From Tomocerus qinae (Eukaryota; Arthropoda; Collembola; Entomobryomorpha; Tomoceridae): a stretch of DNA of 64,000 nucleotides. The stretch covers positions 7,254,001-7,318,000 of the forward strand of contig CM034549.1 in NCBI GenBank assembly GCA_020055645.1, in the 5' to 3' direction. Made by a program: the position numbers and the translations under genes. The notes below the pieces were generated by a model. The model did not search any database. It was not told where the DNA came from and saw nothing but the letters and a program-made list of their open reading frames with translations. Below are positions 23,481 through 37,751 of this stretch, piece by piece; position 1 is the stretch's first letter; every line of letters begins with the position of its first letter.

Positions 23481-26400
23481 ATTTCAGACTCTAATTTTAC
23501 CTGTGCAAGTAAAGTGTGCATCAGTCATATAAAAGTAAGAGTAAGTAAAGTACCTGGAGGAGTTGCTCAAGCTTAGTCGCTTTTGATTGAGAGTAGGAAG
23601 GAAAGGAACTCGAACTGTGCCGATTGACGATGAGGGGAAGGAAGGTAAGTGAGATGGCTAATGAACGGAGAGGTAATCGTGAACTGTGTCTGATACTTCA
23701 GTTCAACCTGAAATTAATGGAGGAAGACTATTGCAGGATGAATACGTATATTATCTCTGCTTATATCCTTTATGGCTTGCTCTGTATTCTTGTCATGGCA
23801 TCAACATGACACAACTTGTCTCTTCTGGAATTGCACTACCTGGAATATTAGACACCCGATGAAAAGGGGACCACCACCAGTGTTGGATTAACAACCAGAA
23901 GATTGTCTGAACAAATAAATAATGCATACACGCACTACATAAATCAACCGAAATCCCTGGAAAACCATTAATAAGCCCTGGGGGAAGGTACAAATAAATT
24001 ATTTAAATTATTGCCCGGAAAAAATTGACCATTAATGATTTTCTGAATTATTAAGATTTTCATTCTCAAAACTACATCTACTTCAGGTTAAGGTTAAAAT
24101 TTGTACACAAAGGGATGTTTATTATCGGACTTTTATTTGTCCAATTTTAACTACTTAAATATTTAAATTGTCAAAAATAGGTTTTCTTTAAAGGATGATC
24201 ATTTTATACCAATTTCTCAGTATTTGGACTGTTTAAAATATTTAAACTGCCAAAAATATATTACAAATATTTCTTTGGCACTGTAACCAATCATTATTAC
24301 TTTCTATATGAAATGGGGTTAGGGTATTTCAACCTGGAGCTAACTACGCCTGTTTTGTAGTGTATGAGGCAGTTGTTGGGTGGATGGAATTGTAGGTTCT
24401 GTAGGCCGTAAGAAATAAGAAAACTTGTTCTGTTGGTTGGGTTAATACAATGTTTGCAGTGTATGTATGTGTAGTAAATAAGTTTGCTCTCCTGTTCTGT
24501 TCCCCTCTCTCCTAAATGCATTTGGTACACTCTCTAATGTTATTTCCATCTCCCTCCTCTCTCCATATGCATTCCACTAAACAGGCAACTTAGGCTATGC
24601 CGTAAGGGAAATAAGGCATAGGAAACCTTTGGAGTGACGATATGCTCAGCTCCCTACAGTTATATGAATTTAAAACGAAGGTACATCCTACGTTTACGTA
24701 CATGAAATGCAAGAACACACTCTTCACAATTTACACTCCCATAACTATAAACTATATATTTATGCTTTACGTTCGCTTTTTGGTATGGTTCTCCGCCCAA
24801 CAAAATGAAACATAGTTGCTGTATGCTTAGACCCGTATGTTTTAGCTTCTAAATGCAAAAAGTCCTTGTTATAATATTACGGCTGCAAAACCATTCCATA
24901 TGGCCCAAATAAAAAATAAATCCTCATAGCGGTATCCTTCGACAATAAAACATCCCGCATTAAAAAATTCACATCGCTCCTACATGTTTTTCTTCGACTC
25001 AACTGAAAGAATATTAAATGGTTTACTGCATATTTTATCTCGCTAACCGCAAATCCAACCTCTCAAATTGATTTTCACAAAATATAAAAAATACTCATTC
25101 CAACATACAAATTGTGGATGTATTTTATTTATTTGTGTCGTTAGATAAGGAAATCACAGTTGTAAAAATAGACCAGAGGTTGCCACATTGCAGACAACCT
25201 TTCCGAATAAACACCATCGTTATATGGATCAACGGATTTTTTATTTAAGCATCCTCATTTTTTTCAGACAATATTTTTTACTCATCCTATCCTAAAATAT
25301 ATTCTTCAAAATAATTTTTTAAAGCATCCGGTAATTGTATATAGCACTTTTAAACACAAATTTACAAGTATTAAAATATTCCATTAACCTAATTGCTTGT
25401 ATTTTCACAAGTTATCTTATTGTACTTAGCTTCTACAATAATTTTGTTTATAGTGTAATGTATTTTGGGACCTTGGCAAAATAGTATTGCATTTTCAGTA
25501 TCCCTGGCCCATTTGCATTAACCCCTATTTTATACTCTTGTATTATAACTACAGACAATTAAAAAGAAAGCCGTAAAATGACTTTTCAATTAACAAAGAC
25601 GACGTTTTATTCCTTCCTTTATAATTTACAAGCCGATGCAGCGATATAAACGAAGGATTTTGTCTTATGCATTTAATTTTTTTATCATTGTAATTATGAG
25701 AATTTCAACAGTGATTTTCCTCATTGAAGAAGGTGCAAAATATTTCTGACAGGAGAGCCTTTGACTATCTCTTACTTATTTACCTAACAAAAGATGTCTG
25801 AAGAATAGGAAATTATATTATGTACTCACCACAAGAAAAACAATAATGCCCACCCCAGTGACGTAGTTTAGGAAGGGCAGGACATTTGTGATAACGAATT
25901 CATTTAATTTATTCTATTCAAAATCAGAGATTAGGTCTGGAGAACCTTTTGTAGCAGAAATAAATTTATTCTCTTGAAGGTACCCATATATTATTTATTG
26001 TGGATGCACTTCCCTTAAACCCTTATGTCAATATAGTCGTGAAATGGAATATCTCCTGCTGTAGTATGCCACAGTGACGTGTAGAAGATATTCAACGCTG
26101 GAATAATTAAAGAGTGTTTTGTTTCCTACGGTCTATTAAGAACTCTCGCCTGATAAGTGATGGCATGATAGAATTGTAAATTATAATCATAGAGCCAGAC
26201 GGTACGAATTAGAAACGACAAAGTCAATTCAATAAGGAATCCTCTCTCCCTCCCGGATGTGCCGAATATTGAATTTCCTGCACTCATTTTCCAGCACTAC
26301 TGTACATCTTCATTCTAAGAAAATGTCAATAAAGTATATCAAACGGAGATGAAAAAGGTAGAACTGTATGTTCTGTTCTATATACTAAAATTGGAGTTTT

Positions 26401-29400
26401 TAATACCTATATTAATTTCCGCATCCACATCTTCTGGTCGTCTACAAATGAAAAAGACGCATATACAGATAGTAACAGGAAACTCCTAAATGTACCAAAA
26501 AGCTTCCGCTACTTTAGTAGTAAAAGGTAATTTATTTCTGCACGTGCGGGCAATTTTACTTATAATTAATTTACCTTGCAGCCATTTCGCTGTAGATTTT
26601 AAGCTTTTCCTACGCAAAATCACACCAAAAGGACAAGACATCAAATAAAAAGGAAACCATGAAGATTAAAACACTGGAAAGAAAATATTTGAGCAAAAAA
26701 TTAACCCAGACTTGCTTTAAATATAGAGTTAAAGCAAGTGGAAAAGGAAGATGGGCAATTTTATTTTTTATGTACTTTTGCACTTTTTATTTATAAGATC
26801 ACGAAAAAGGACAAGATGTCAAATAAAAGCAAACGATAGCTATTAGAAATAATATTTGAAATGTGAACCGGGAGTTGTGTTCATTCATCTGTAAATGTTG
26901 CAGGGAGAAAAGCAGGTGGTAATGAACGATGAGCAATAAAAGTAGATAATTCTATGCCCCGCAGGTATTGCCATAAAAATCCCAGCGCATATTTTGCATT
27001 TCCTCCTTTAGTTTTCATTTACCGCATTGCATGATTGCTATAGTGTCTCCATTTTATCGTCTGCGGATTTAATAAGCTGCATATGAAGTATGAAGGCTCT
27101 TTATAATGATTAATGAGCACACTGGAGCTAATACCTAATTATCTACAATGTTAAAAAGATTACATTTGTTCAGAATATTTTCCAGCTTGAAATAATCCCC
27201 ATATCTGTTTGTAATTTTTCTCCTTTTATTTTTTTTGCCAAATGATACAAATCGCATTCTCAGAGGTAAAGGTGAGTTGACGGTTAAAGGGGACATTGTC
27301 CAGAAAACACGCCACTACATTTGGCAATCAATAATATTAACCTCAATGCTTTAACTCAAGCAGAATTGCAACAGTGGTGCCATAATTACAGGCTAGACCG
27401 AGAATGAATACTTTATTTTCCTTATCGAGAAAGGTACTTATAAAATAATCATAATCCGCTCCGTTTCGTTATTTCTGGACCTATAACTATAATTACTCCT
27501 GAAAGCATATTTTCTCGAAATTCAATATTACCGTAATAACGTCATTCGATCCTTTGCTATCTGCTGCAAGGACATATTCCCTGTAGCTGTAGGATTATCA
27601 TTAGATATTTTTAAATGTTAAGCTGCAGCAAGGTCAAAAGGTTTTTTCGACAGACGTACCTTTAATGTAAATTGAATATTGAATTCTCTCGTACTGGCTT
27701 ATGGACCATAAAATAAACTTATTATTATATTATGCACTTACAAAGGTTAAACTTAAAAAAACGATAAAATTTTAAAATTGAGTTAAGTTGAACAAAGGCC
27801 GCAATAAAATTAAAAATTTTAATATGAAACGTAATTCGCGTTAGAAAATGCGAAATAGAATAATAAAAATATTTCACTACGACTTCGACGCTTCTTACTA
27901 TTTTAAAAAAATGCTGTTTCAGTATTTAATGCACTGAGCCCCGTTTTTTGGTTAACCGGCCCTGTAGTGTAAATGTTATACACCTAATATTCTCAGTACA
28001 AAGAGATTGCGTAATCTAGAATATTCTAAAGGTTTTGATTCAGCGGGATAGCACTAATTATTGCATGCAGATTTTTATTGCGCATTTGATAATTTCATTC
28101 TAAAAAATATTAATGTCTGAATTTATTTGTGATAACAATATTCCCATTAATTCTAGAATTTTTCACGGGTAGAACCTGTTTGACTGGTGTCTGCTTATAA
28201 TGACGTTTTTAAATTGTGTGTAACCACAATTTTTTTTGTATTGTACCAATTCTTGCTTTTATTATTATTACAGATATTGCACCCATATTTATTATATTTA
28301 CCAGAACTATAACTGCATAACAAATAATAATAATATGCTTCAATTTTTTGTGTCTTATTTTATGCATCCAAAACTGGAAGAGTATGGAAGGGCAAACCTA
28401 TTTAAATTGATGAATTATTTTTAAGCAGCTTATTTCTAGTAATTTTTATTTTTGATCTCCTATTTTATATATTTTATAAATTGTTATTAGGTACCATTTC
28501 ACTAAATATTTGACCCTAATTTTTTATTTGTTTACTAGATTGGCAGCTGGTGTTTTTGTATTTAAATATTCCTTTACCAAACATCAGTCAAGTTTCGTGC
28601 AGTTTCTCCACATTTCTTATTTATTTGGGTTTAGCAATTGTAACTTGTCCAATTGGGCAATGACTTGGATGTTTGCACTAGGTCTGAATGTCCACAAACA
28701 GAAGCTTTAATTTCCAGACAATCCATATAGACATAATTTGTTTTATCGCTTATGTAATTTTTGGTACCTTTACCCTTTTTATGTTTCGCTATTGCAAGCT
28801 TTTTGTCTAAAAACACAGGTGATGGTTTTGAGTTATGTGTAGACGTGTCTGCTGAATAATTTCAAAACGAAGAGTGGACAGGCAACTTTATTTTAAATTT
28901 CTTCGAACGTATTATTTGCATTTATTTAAAAGCGTCTTGAATAATTCATCTGAATTCTCTGCAGAATAATTTGCTCCCATTTACAGACAATAAAATAAAG
29001 CGCATTGCGTCATTGCCTTAATAAATCTTTGAATGACATTAACATTGTATTGAGCAACTTAATTAACAACTGCCAATAATTCTCTTCATTTCCTTCACGG
29101 GATGTACTCCCAGATTACAAAATTAAAAAGCAAGAACTGCAACATTGCAACAGTCATCCACATCGTGACAAGGCATGTGATGTTTTTGTCGAGTAATCAG
29201 CTTAGAAAAACAAGATAGGGACACAAAATGAAAAACAAATAGAAAATATATTTATTATATAACATTGTATAATATTATAAAAGCATCATTGCCTCACTCA
29301 CTCGGCTCTTATTTATTTATATGATGATGATGGATGTAATAAATAAATTATTAACTTGCATTTAGTATGCTTTATCATTTGCCAGAATTTTCTGGAGTGA

Positions 29401-30880
29401 TTTTGTTTTATTATATAACTGATTTTATTTATTTAGTCACGTATATATTTATATATAGTACTCAAATGCAACAAGGTCTTAAAATTAGAATATTAATAGT
29501 AATTATTATACAGTTAATAATAAAATTGGGAATAAATGTTTATAACATTTAATTATTGTCGTTGAAAAATCAATGCTGCCCAATATAAAATAATTAAATT
29601 GTATTTAAACTATTTTTAAGTCTTTAAAATTTGTCTGCAGAATGTTTTGTTCCGTAATCCATCCATATGTTAATTTATATACAAAACTTTATGTGTGAAG
29701 AATATTATATTGATTTTAAGATAAATATTCTAGTGTTATCTATTTATGGAAAAAGTAAATTTTAAAAATTTATTTCAATTTTTCTTCTTCGTCGTAAAAA
29801 ATCAAAATTGTCCATAATCGATGCTATAGCATAAATGTGAAATTGTAGGGAAAATTAAAATGGTTTCGATTCGCCAATAAATGGTTTCACAGCATTAACA
29901 GCCACAGTTTTATATTTGTCCTTGATGGGACTCACGACTGAACAATTCAAGCCGCAGCCTAATGACTGTGACCGACTTTAGGCATTAGACTAACCTAAAT
30001 AGGCAAAAAATGTCATTCTTCGTTGGCTAATTATAAATATTAGCAAGAATTGAATATGTATTTAATTTTTGAAATAATTTGGCATTTAAAATAAAAATAT
30101 TTTGATTCCATCATCCTTGAGGAATTTAAAAACCTTACTTTAGAGAGTTTAAATGACGTAGTAAGAAAAATTTAAGGAGATAAAATCATCTGCAATTCTG
30201 CTGCATCTGCATCATATTCCTTAATTAAACATGACTAATATAGGCTGCTATTTTTGCAATGCACAAATGTTACTTAGGTTTAACAGTGCTTGATATTGTG
30301 AGCTGTTTGCATAATGCCATGACTCATCATACGGGAATAACTACTAAAAATAATTAAACAGACAAGTATTCAAGTCACATTCACTTTCCACGTCACCACA
30401 ACAGATTTGAGAAGCCACTTAATACGGTTATTTTATTATTATTGCGTAGCTATTTTTGAGTACAAAATCAATCAATGCGCATCTAGACCAATCATAAATA
30501 GCCTCATTTGACAATTAAAATCAATTTTGACCTAAATACACATTTACATTCCCATTTGAACTAAAATGGGATTTAACAATTGAAAATTCTTACACAATCG
30601 AGATTTTTTAATCGGAAATCAATTATCGCTTCTATTTTTAGATAAAAATAAGGCTAAATTATTTGAAGTGAAATCCAGACAGATAAAGCAATTTAAAAAT
30701 TCAGTCTACACAAACGGACACAATTTTTCCATAAGCTATTCAACTTAACTTGCTAAACACCTACAATTTCATTTTGGCATTGAGTTTCTTTCGAGTGTTC
30801 TTTCAATGACACAGCTAGGTGCATTATCTTTAGGAAAATATTGAGTAACTGCTCAAGCAAAAATAAACTTAACCTTTCCT
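23481..30880. other. Gene desert
   Basis: About 7 kb without a supported exon. A weak tandem duplication with a period of about 180-200 bases is visible near 26540-26870, sharing an AAAGGACAAGA-TGTCAAATAAA-type word and a GGGCAATTTTA word. Otherwise nothing was recognised. Confidence 0.35.
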
Positions 30881-30884
30881 ATAT

Positions 30885-31300
30885 TGTGAAATAACACCGT
30901 GACTGGGGGTTGTAGATCGTCGGTAAAGCATAGGTACGGTTATTCAGAGGTGAACGGGTGAACCGGGTATCTACTGACCTAGCGTTGGATGCCAATAAAG
31001 TGACGAGAACCAACAGCGAATGTCCAGAGTACAACTATTACTTTATTGTCAGCTCATCTTATCAGCCCCATCACCCAGAGCTCTCGCTGAACACTCTATG
31101 AATACTTTCTAGAACCAAACCCTCCATAATATTCTCTAACTCGCGGTCGTCGCATGGCACACACGAAGCAAGGAGAATTGTGGCGTTCCATCCTACAATT
31201 CTCATTGGCTCGCCGGTTCTGGCACGACCTCTGAGTATTTGAATATTATGCATAGACATAATATTCTATACTATACTATTATTTCTACTAATATGTCACA
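30885..31300 (-). repeat. Left LTR (probable 3' LTR)
   Basis: 416 bp, TGTGA...TCACA. It aligns without gaps to 36705-37120 with five substitutions. An AATAAA occurs on each strand inside it. The small open frame at 31071-31259 recurs identically in the other LTR and is not taken as a gene. Confidence 0.9.
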
Positions 31301-32209
31301 TCCCCTTAATGTACATAAAAGGCTTTCCACAGCCTTTGCCCCTTAACCAAAAAGAAAACAAAGTGAAAAGAAATTAATTTTTAACCTTAACAAAACATTT
31401 CAAAAACTAAATTTCACAAAATAACTGCCTAACTAACAAACTATAATTTTCCCATACTACATTACATTTCAACCGCACATTACATCATACATTATATCAT
31501 AAGTATCCAGAATTTTCACATTATAGCCAATACATCATATAATTCACACAAATTCCATAACAATAATTTCATCAAAATAATTCTCAAAAGTATAACTTCA
31601 ATTTAAACAAAATTAAATAAAATCACGAATTATTTATATTCGATGCGATGTATTCTCATTTTCTCTCGAGCTCTGAACGTCGATTACGTCCACAGGAGCA
31701 ATATGCGGCTATCGTCTTTGCCAAACGAGCACGATCGTTGCCGTTAAGATCATCATGTCACAATTTGACATCTCTGTAGCTCTCAATTTTAGGTCTCTCG
31801 AAAAATAAGACAATCATACACATCAGCTCAAAATACACACTGAAATTCATCACAAAAATACAATTAGAACATTTTCATTACATTTTAAATTAACCTTTTT
31901 CATTTTTACCATTTTAAATCAAACCAAACATAATTACTTTCATTACTTTATATTATTGAGATCATAATACATACTGTTTCTTACTTTCAGGGGGCATACT
32001 TCATTTCTCAAAATCAAAATCAACATAATATTATTCTACTTTTCATTTCATCAAAATTAAATCAAACATTACTTCATTATTAAACTCAAAAAATCATATT
32101 TTAAACTATACTCTTCATTTCAAAATCTCCAAACATTAAACACATCCTTTCCTTAGTGCACTGCACTTTCTTAAACACATTTTTCCTAAATTATATTATT
32201 CTATTTTTA

Positions 32210-32400
32210 TGTATCTGGTATGCTCCTTCAGGCTAATCTCCATGTACCTGGTATGCTCCTTCAGACTATCATAAATTACTTAACCCTATTTACCTTATTT
32301 TTATGTACTGGTATGCTCCTTCAGGCTATCATCTTTATGTACCTGGTATGCTCCTTCAGAATTACTTAACCCTATTTACCTGGCATCAATCTTCAGGTTT
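32210..32400. repeat. Short repeats inside the LTR element: GGTATGCTCCTTCAG unit
   Basis: Four copies of a CTGGTATGCTCCTTCAG word occur at irregular spacing of 30-70 bases, some followed by an ATTACTTAACCCTATTTACC word that is itself repeated. Confidence 0.75.
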
Positions 32401-32758
32401 TATTTCTCACTTACACTCTATACTAACTATAGTGAGAAATAACAGATATTCTCAAAAAATACACAAACAGTAACCAAAGCAAAACCCGGGAAACCCTTGT
32501 ACATCAGTTTACTCCTTCCGTATGACACTTTGTGGTAACCCTCTCTGTTTCTCCCAAGAATACACATAGTTCCAAACTGTAACCTCCAGTCAATGATTCA
32601 GAATTTTCTAGGGTCCTCAAAACTAACACTATCATTTTTATTAGAATAGATTCCTGACTCGAAATCTATGTTTTCCTTGTTTAACACCTAAATAACTTCA
32701 CTGAATGGATTCTTGACTCAGAACCCATTCTTTCACTATAAAAATTAAATATTATTTT

Positions 32759-32947
32759 CCCCTCCCGGTTTCCTACTAGCACGAATAAATCACAGTATCG
32801 TGAATATTACCTTAGGCTTATTTCGGAATCCGACAGAGAATTATTTCAATTAACCTATAAATGACTTACTCCCTCCCGGTTTCCTTAGCACGAATGATTC
32901 ACGGTATCATGAACATTTCCTAGGCTTTTCTGGAACCCGACAGACAG
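32759..32947. repeat. Duplicated segment of about 85 bp inside the LTR element
   Basis: Two diverged copies, about 32759-32845 and 32872-32947, begin CCCTCCCGGTTTCCT and share the AGCACGAAT...CGTGAA and CCGACAGA landmarks. The offset is about 113 bases. Confidence 0.75.
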
Positions 32948-35900
32948 TAGTTTTCCTTACAAACTATATGCACTTCCCAAAATAAACACATAATAAATCC
33001 ATTTTTACAAAAGCAAATTAGGATTTTTCATTAACCATAGCAAATACGTACTTTTCATTTCAAAACATTATTCTTTAAAGGCATTCTCATATTTCCCCAA
33101 TTAAACTTTAACTCTCAAAAATTCCCAAAATAATCAAGTCAATTATCCAACAAACAAATTATCAATACACCCCAATTTCGATCAAACTAAATCAAAAGAT
33201 AATAAACATAAGGCAGAATTATTTTACTTTATCATTCCGTATTATAGCCTACGACGATTAAGTTCTTACGGGCTACTCGTTCAACCAATTCATTCACTCT
33301 CACAGTATGGTGCCAGTTAAGTGCAAACTATAAATTAGTTAGAGACAATTCGAACTCAGCCATCAACACCCAGTATTTCCACGACATGGAAGATTTCACT
33401 CCCCCGCACGTCCCTTCTCATACTGTCATCAACGCCAGCTCTACTTTTCTCTGTTTGCCAATTTCGAGATACAAGACACAGCAAAACTAATCGCCCATTC
33501 CTATCATCCTGTACTCCATTCACGACCAACACTCAAGTTCAATCATTCTCTTTTATGAACCGGCATACTTCATGAATATTTTCATTAAATTCTAACCTTT
33601 TAAATCAAAATCAACTCTTTCAAATAAATCCCAAATTAAAATTGACTTCATTATTATTTTTCCCCAAAACTTTCAATTTAATTTACCGTTGAATACTTGT
33701 CCAACAAAAATCAAAAATCAAAATTTAAATTCAAATGCCATCAAAACTTTATGTTCAAACTTATTTTTCTGTAATGCTAGGTAAGGAAACATTAAATAAG
33801 AAGACCATAGATTAATTATTTTCAGTGCAACTATCTGTTTCTGTAGCGCTTCCCTTTATAAAATAAATAAACCCTATTGCCATTCTCCTATCAGTTTCCC
33901 TTACTAAATAATTTTAACTCAAAAATACCAATTATCATTTTAACATCACATTTTTCCTCAAAAGCAACTCCAAAATTCAAAACATTATACCATTAATACT
34001 TTTACTTTCAAAATAATTAAACCAACAGTTACGTAGTATTTGCCCATTTTCTGAAACAGTAGTACTCCCTCGTTTCCTCAACCTTAAACAAAACCAAAAA
34101 ATAACATTCAAAATTAAGTCAATTTTTTCATTTAAATCCAATATAGGATACCATAATTGTATGTGAACATTCCACACTTTCATTCCCCTTATACTATACT
34201 ATACAAACATTCATCCCATATTAAACAAAACTTTCCCAAAATTATTTAATTTAATTTCAAACTAATTCCAAATAAGTTCAACCAAATACTAATAATTGTC
34301 CACATCTTATCAAAATTAAAATCGAATTCGCTCAAATAATTTCAACATTTCAAATCTCATTCCAAATAAATTCTCTATAGTCTACTTAAATTCAACCAAA
34401 TCAAATAAATACCAAATTTTTCCTCTTAAATTCCAATTACTTTCCATAAACTACTAAATATTTCAAATAAATTCAAAAAATCATAATGCCAATAATAAAA
34501 TAAAACCAAAACCAAAATCCCATGAGTCAGTCAAGCTGTTGACCAAAAGCTTCATCTTCTTCCTCACTCTCCATCGTAGTTGAGTTTCAGCAGCTCAGTT
34601 CGTGTCCGTCTCTGACCGCTGTCCGTAAATGACTTCCTCCTTGCATGACCTCCTTCGACAGACTCTTTAGCTGACATCCTTCCTCCATGACACTCTCCGT
34701 CATACTATCACTCTTTCCTCCCTTTCGTCAACTCGGGCTTCCACGCCCCGATTATTATCATCAAGGTAGTCAGACAACTTTTTTAGATAAAGGTAAACTC
34801 AAAGAAACAAATTAGGATTAGAATTGAACTTCAAAATTATTTGCTTAATTAGGAATCAACTCCCCCAAAGATTAGAATATTGTTAAGCTCTATCTGATAG
34901 TTTGAATACCAGGTGAGTTAACATAAACTGAATGCATTCACAAGATATTACAGCATTACAGTTTTATCTTAAAACTCAAATTAAATTATAATATGGCCAG
35001 TCATTCAACTTAGTTTATATTCATGAGCGTCCTATTCAGCTACTTACGCATTCATGCTCGTTGACCTGACATTGTTCAAAGTCAAAATGATAGATATCGA
35101 AGCTAAGTTGAATGTTCCAGACTGTCGCCAATTAATTAGCATAAACCATCGCTTAGCTATGAGAGCTAGACAAAGTCCCGAATCTTCACCGTAGTATAGA
35201 CTAAAGTCTAAAGATTCAATGGGGCTACTCAAGAAAAATTGAAAAATTTTGACAGAGTTTCGTTTAGATTTCATCAAAATGCTAAACGTTAAGTGTGAAA
35301 AACTTAATAGTAGTCCCGCACTACTTTACTAAAATGCGCAATATTATATTCTGCAGTTTGCTTAGACACCAAATAGTATTTAAATCCTTTTAAAACTGTA
35401 AGAATATAAAATGACATGAAACGAATAGTTTGTGCACTGCCCCAATGGCGATGATTGAAATACGTTTCAATTATTGCACAAATTTTGTATGTTTCGAAAG
35501 TACACGGCAAAATGTCTGGCTGTACTTTGATATAACAATTATATCGAAAATTTTCATCTAACACGCATAACGGATGAAAAGGAAACATGACAATTCATAA
35601 TTTAATTTTAAATACCAAAACCGAAAAAGAATAATTTATATTACTGTTATTTTGCCATTCATAAATGCCAATTTCTTTGAAAAGCAAGTATAACAATAGT
35701 ACTGTAGTATTTCACTATAGTCAGGGTTTACTCATTAGGATAAATGCCCCCTGGTATAATTAACGAAATTGAAAGTACGTGTTTCCCATAGCAAAATAAT
35801 AATTAATTTCTTATTGATCAAACAAAACTTACTTTAGAAAATATTTTAGAAAGAAATATGAATTAATCTGTATGATAATGACATACAATTTGCAATTCAA

Positions 35901-36704
35901 TCCGAAATATGCGTGTGGGTATAATATTTAATGCCAGTATATTATGCCGGGGCAACCGAAACCCTGTCTCTACACTACACACACGTATACACTACCCATC
36001 ACATAAAAAGACAAATTTTTGACTAAATATGATACATTTCCTATGCCAAAATATGCCAAAACTTAGCTAAGACCTTAATAATCACTGTAAAATGATCCCC
36101 ATATGTCGCAAAATTATTTTAGACGTCTATATATATAAATATCTGTGCACGAGTCAATCCTCATCACGTACCGTGCACAAAATATCAAAATTTTTGCCCA
36201 AAAATAAATTTTATATGCCTCAAAATATATCCCCCAATTTGTAAATAGGTTATTCATCTTAGGACAATTATGCCCAAAGCTTGCAAAATTCGTTTAGACC
36301 ACTAAAGAAATAATTTCGTGCGCAGTAGTCAACCTTCCTGCATCGTCCGTCTCTCGTATAAGCAAAAAAAATACTTTTTTGATCAATATGTACACCCCAA
36401 GGTAGATGAATATAAAATTTTAATGACCATTATATTAGAAAAGAGCCCATTCGAAAATCAAAATAGCCCTGAATACCCGAAAATCAAAATTTAACTCATA
36501 CGAACGACCTGAGTGACTACTACGGCACACTCCCCAAAATGACTCCCCAAAAAATCGTTTTTTTCCCCATTATGCCTTTTGTCCCCATAATGAATGTATT
36601 TTAATTTTGTACTGGACTTACGCTGCGTAAATGGTGATCCTTTCCAACGAAGTCCCACGAAGATATCCGCCCGTTGTCCTCCGAAAAAATTTTGCTCCGA
36701 ATCT

Positions 36705-37168
36705 TGTGAAATAGCACCGAGACTGGGGGTTGTAGATCGTCGGTAAAGCATAGGTACGGTTATTCAGAGGTGAACGGGTGAACCGGGTATCTACTGACCT
36801 AGCGTTGGATGCCAATAAAGTGACGAGAACTACCAGCGATTGTCCAGAGTACAACTATTACTTTATTGTCAGCTCATCTTATCAGCCCCATCACCCAGAG
36901 CTCTCGCTGAACACTCTATGAATACTTTCTAGAACCAAACCCTCCATAATATTCTCTAACTCGCGGTCGTCGCATGGCACACACGAAGCAAGGAGAATTG
37001 TGGCGTTCCATCCTACAATTCTCATTGGCTCGCCGGTTCTGGCACGACCTCTGAGTATTTGAATATTATGCATAGACATAATATTCTATACTATACTATT
37101 ATTTCTACTAATATGTCACATAGACATAATATTCTATACTATACTATTATTTCTACTAATATGTCACA
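36705..37168 (-). repeat. Right LTR (probable 5' LTR) with a 48-bp terminal duplication
   Basis: 36705-37120 matches the left LTR. Its last 48 bases (37073-37120) are then repeated exactly at 37121-37168, again ending in TCACA. The ATAT target duplication lies after the second copy, so the extra 48 bases belong to the LTR. Confidence 0.9.
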
Positions 37169-37172
37169 ATAT

Positions 37173-37751
37173 TTATGGAATTAATTTTTATATTATTAGC
37201 GATGTGACCATACAATAAAACCTGTTCCTCAACAATTATTGCGCAGCATACTAACAAAACTGGTATGAGATTCTGAAAGGTTTCTAACCTTTCGATGTCG
37301 ATAATATTATGTTTACTTGTTCGGCATACACCCTAATAAAAGTAACATCTCTACGCAGTAATTACCAATACCATTTAAACGTAAGTTAAATGGTAAGTTA
37401 ACACAGAATAAATATTTGTTTCTCCTTCACAAATAAGATTCAGTATTGAGCCATAATAATTATGAATTTGTTATTTTTTGATATGACAATAACAATATTT
37501 GACTTTTCGATCAATTTCTTCGCATAATGAAAATTTAATCAGTATAAAATTAATTACTAAATAAAAGTTTAAATTACTAGGTGAAATATTTTAAAAACCT
37601 TGGCTAAACCATTTTAGCATATTTTAAAAAGTGCTTTTATAATGAACTAAATATTTTAATTAAGATGTTATTACAAATTATGTCGCATTTAAATACATCT
37701 TGAATGGGGGTCTGATTGTCTGATATTTTAGGGTAATTTGTTTACAATGTA
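37173..37751. other. Intergenic AT-rich DNA
   Basis: Sequence between the LTR element and the 3' end of the acyltransferase gene. No feature recognised. Confidence 0.4.

Larger units (their letters stand above)
30885..37168 (-). mobile_element. Non-autonomous LTR retrotransposon derivative (LARD-like), about 6.3 kb
   Basis: Two direct 416-bp repeats bound a 5.4-kb interior. Both begin TGTGA and end TCACA, the short inverted termini typical of LTRs. A 4-bp ATAT lies directly outside each end (30881-30884 and 37169-37172), as expected for a target duplication. Just inside the left LTR, the minus strand reads AAGGGGA immediately before the LTR, a plausible polypurine tract, so the element probably runs right to left. 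No gag, protease, reverse transcriptase or integrase could be seen; the longest interior frame is 94 codons and matches nothing known to me. The two LTRs differ at five positions, all in the outer third as read on the plus strand. The primer-binding site was not identified. Confidence 0.85.

Noticed and set aside
31071..31259. 62-codon minus-strand frame in the LTR, repeated at 36891-37079
   Set aside because: It is identical because the LTRs are identical; there is no start context or homology to support a gene.
35304..35588. 94-codon frame inside the LTR element
   Set aside because: No retroelement or cellular motif; isolated in AT-rich DNA and compatible with chance.
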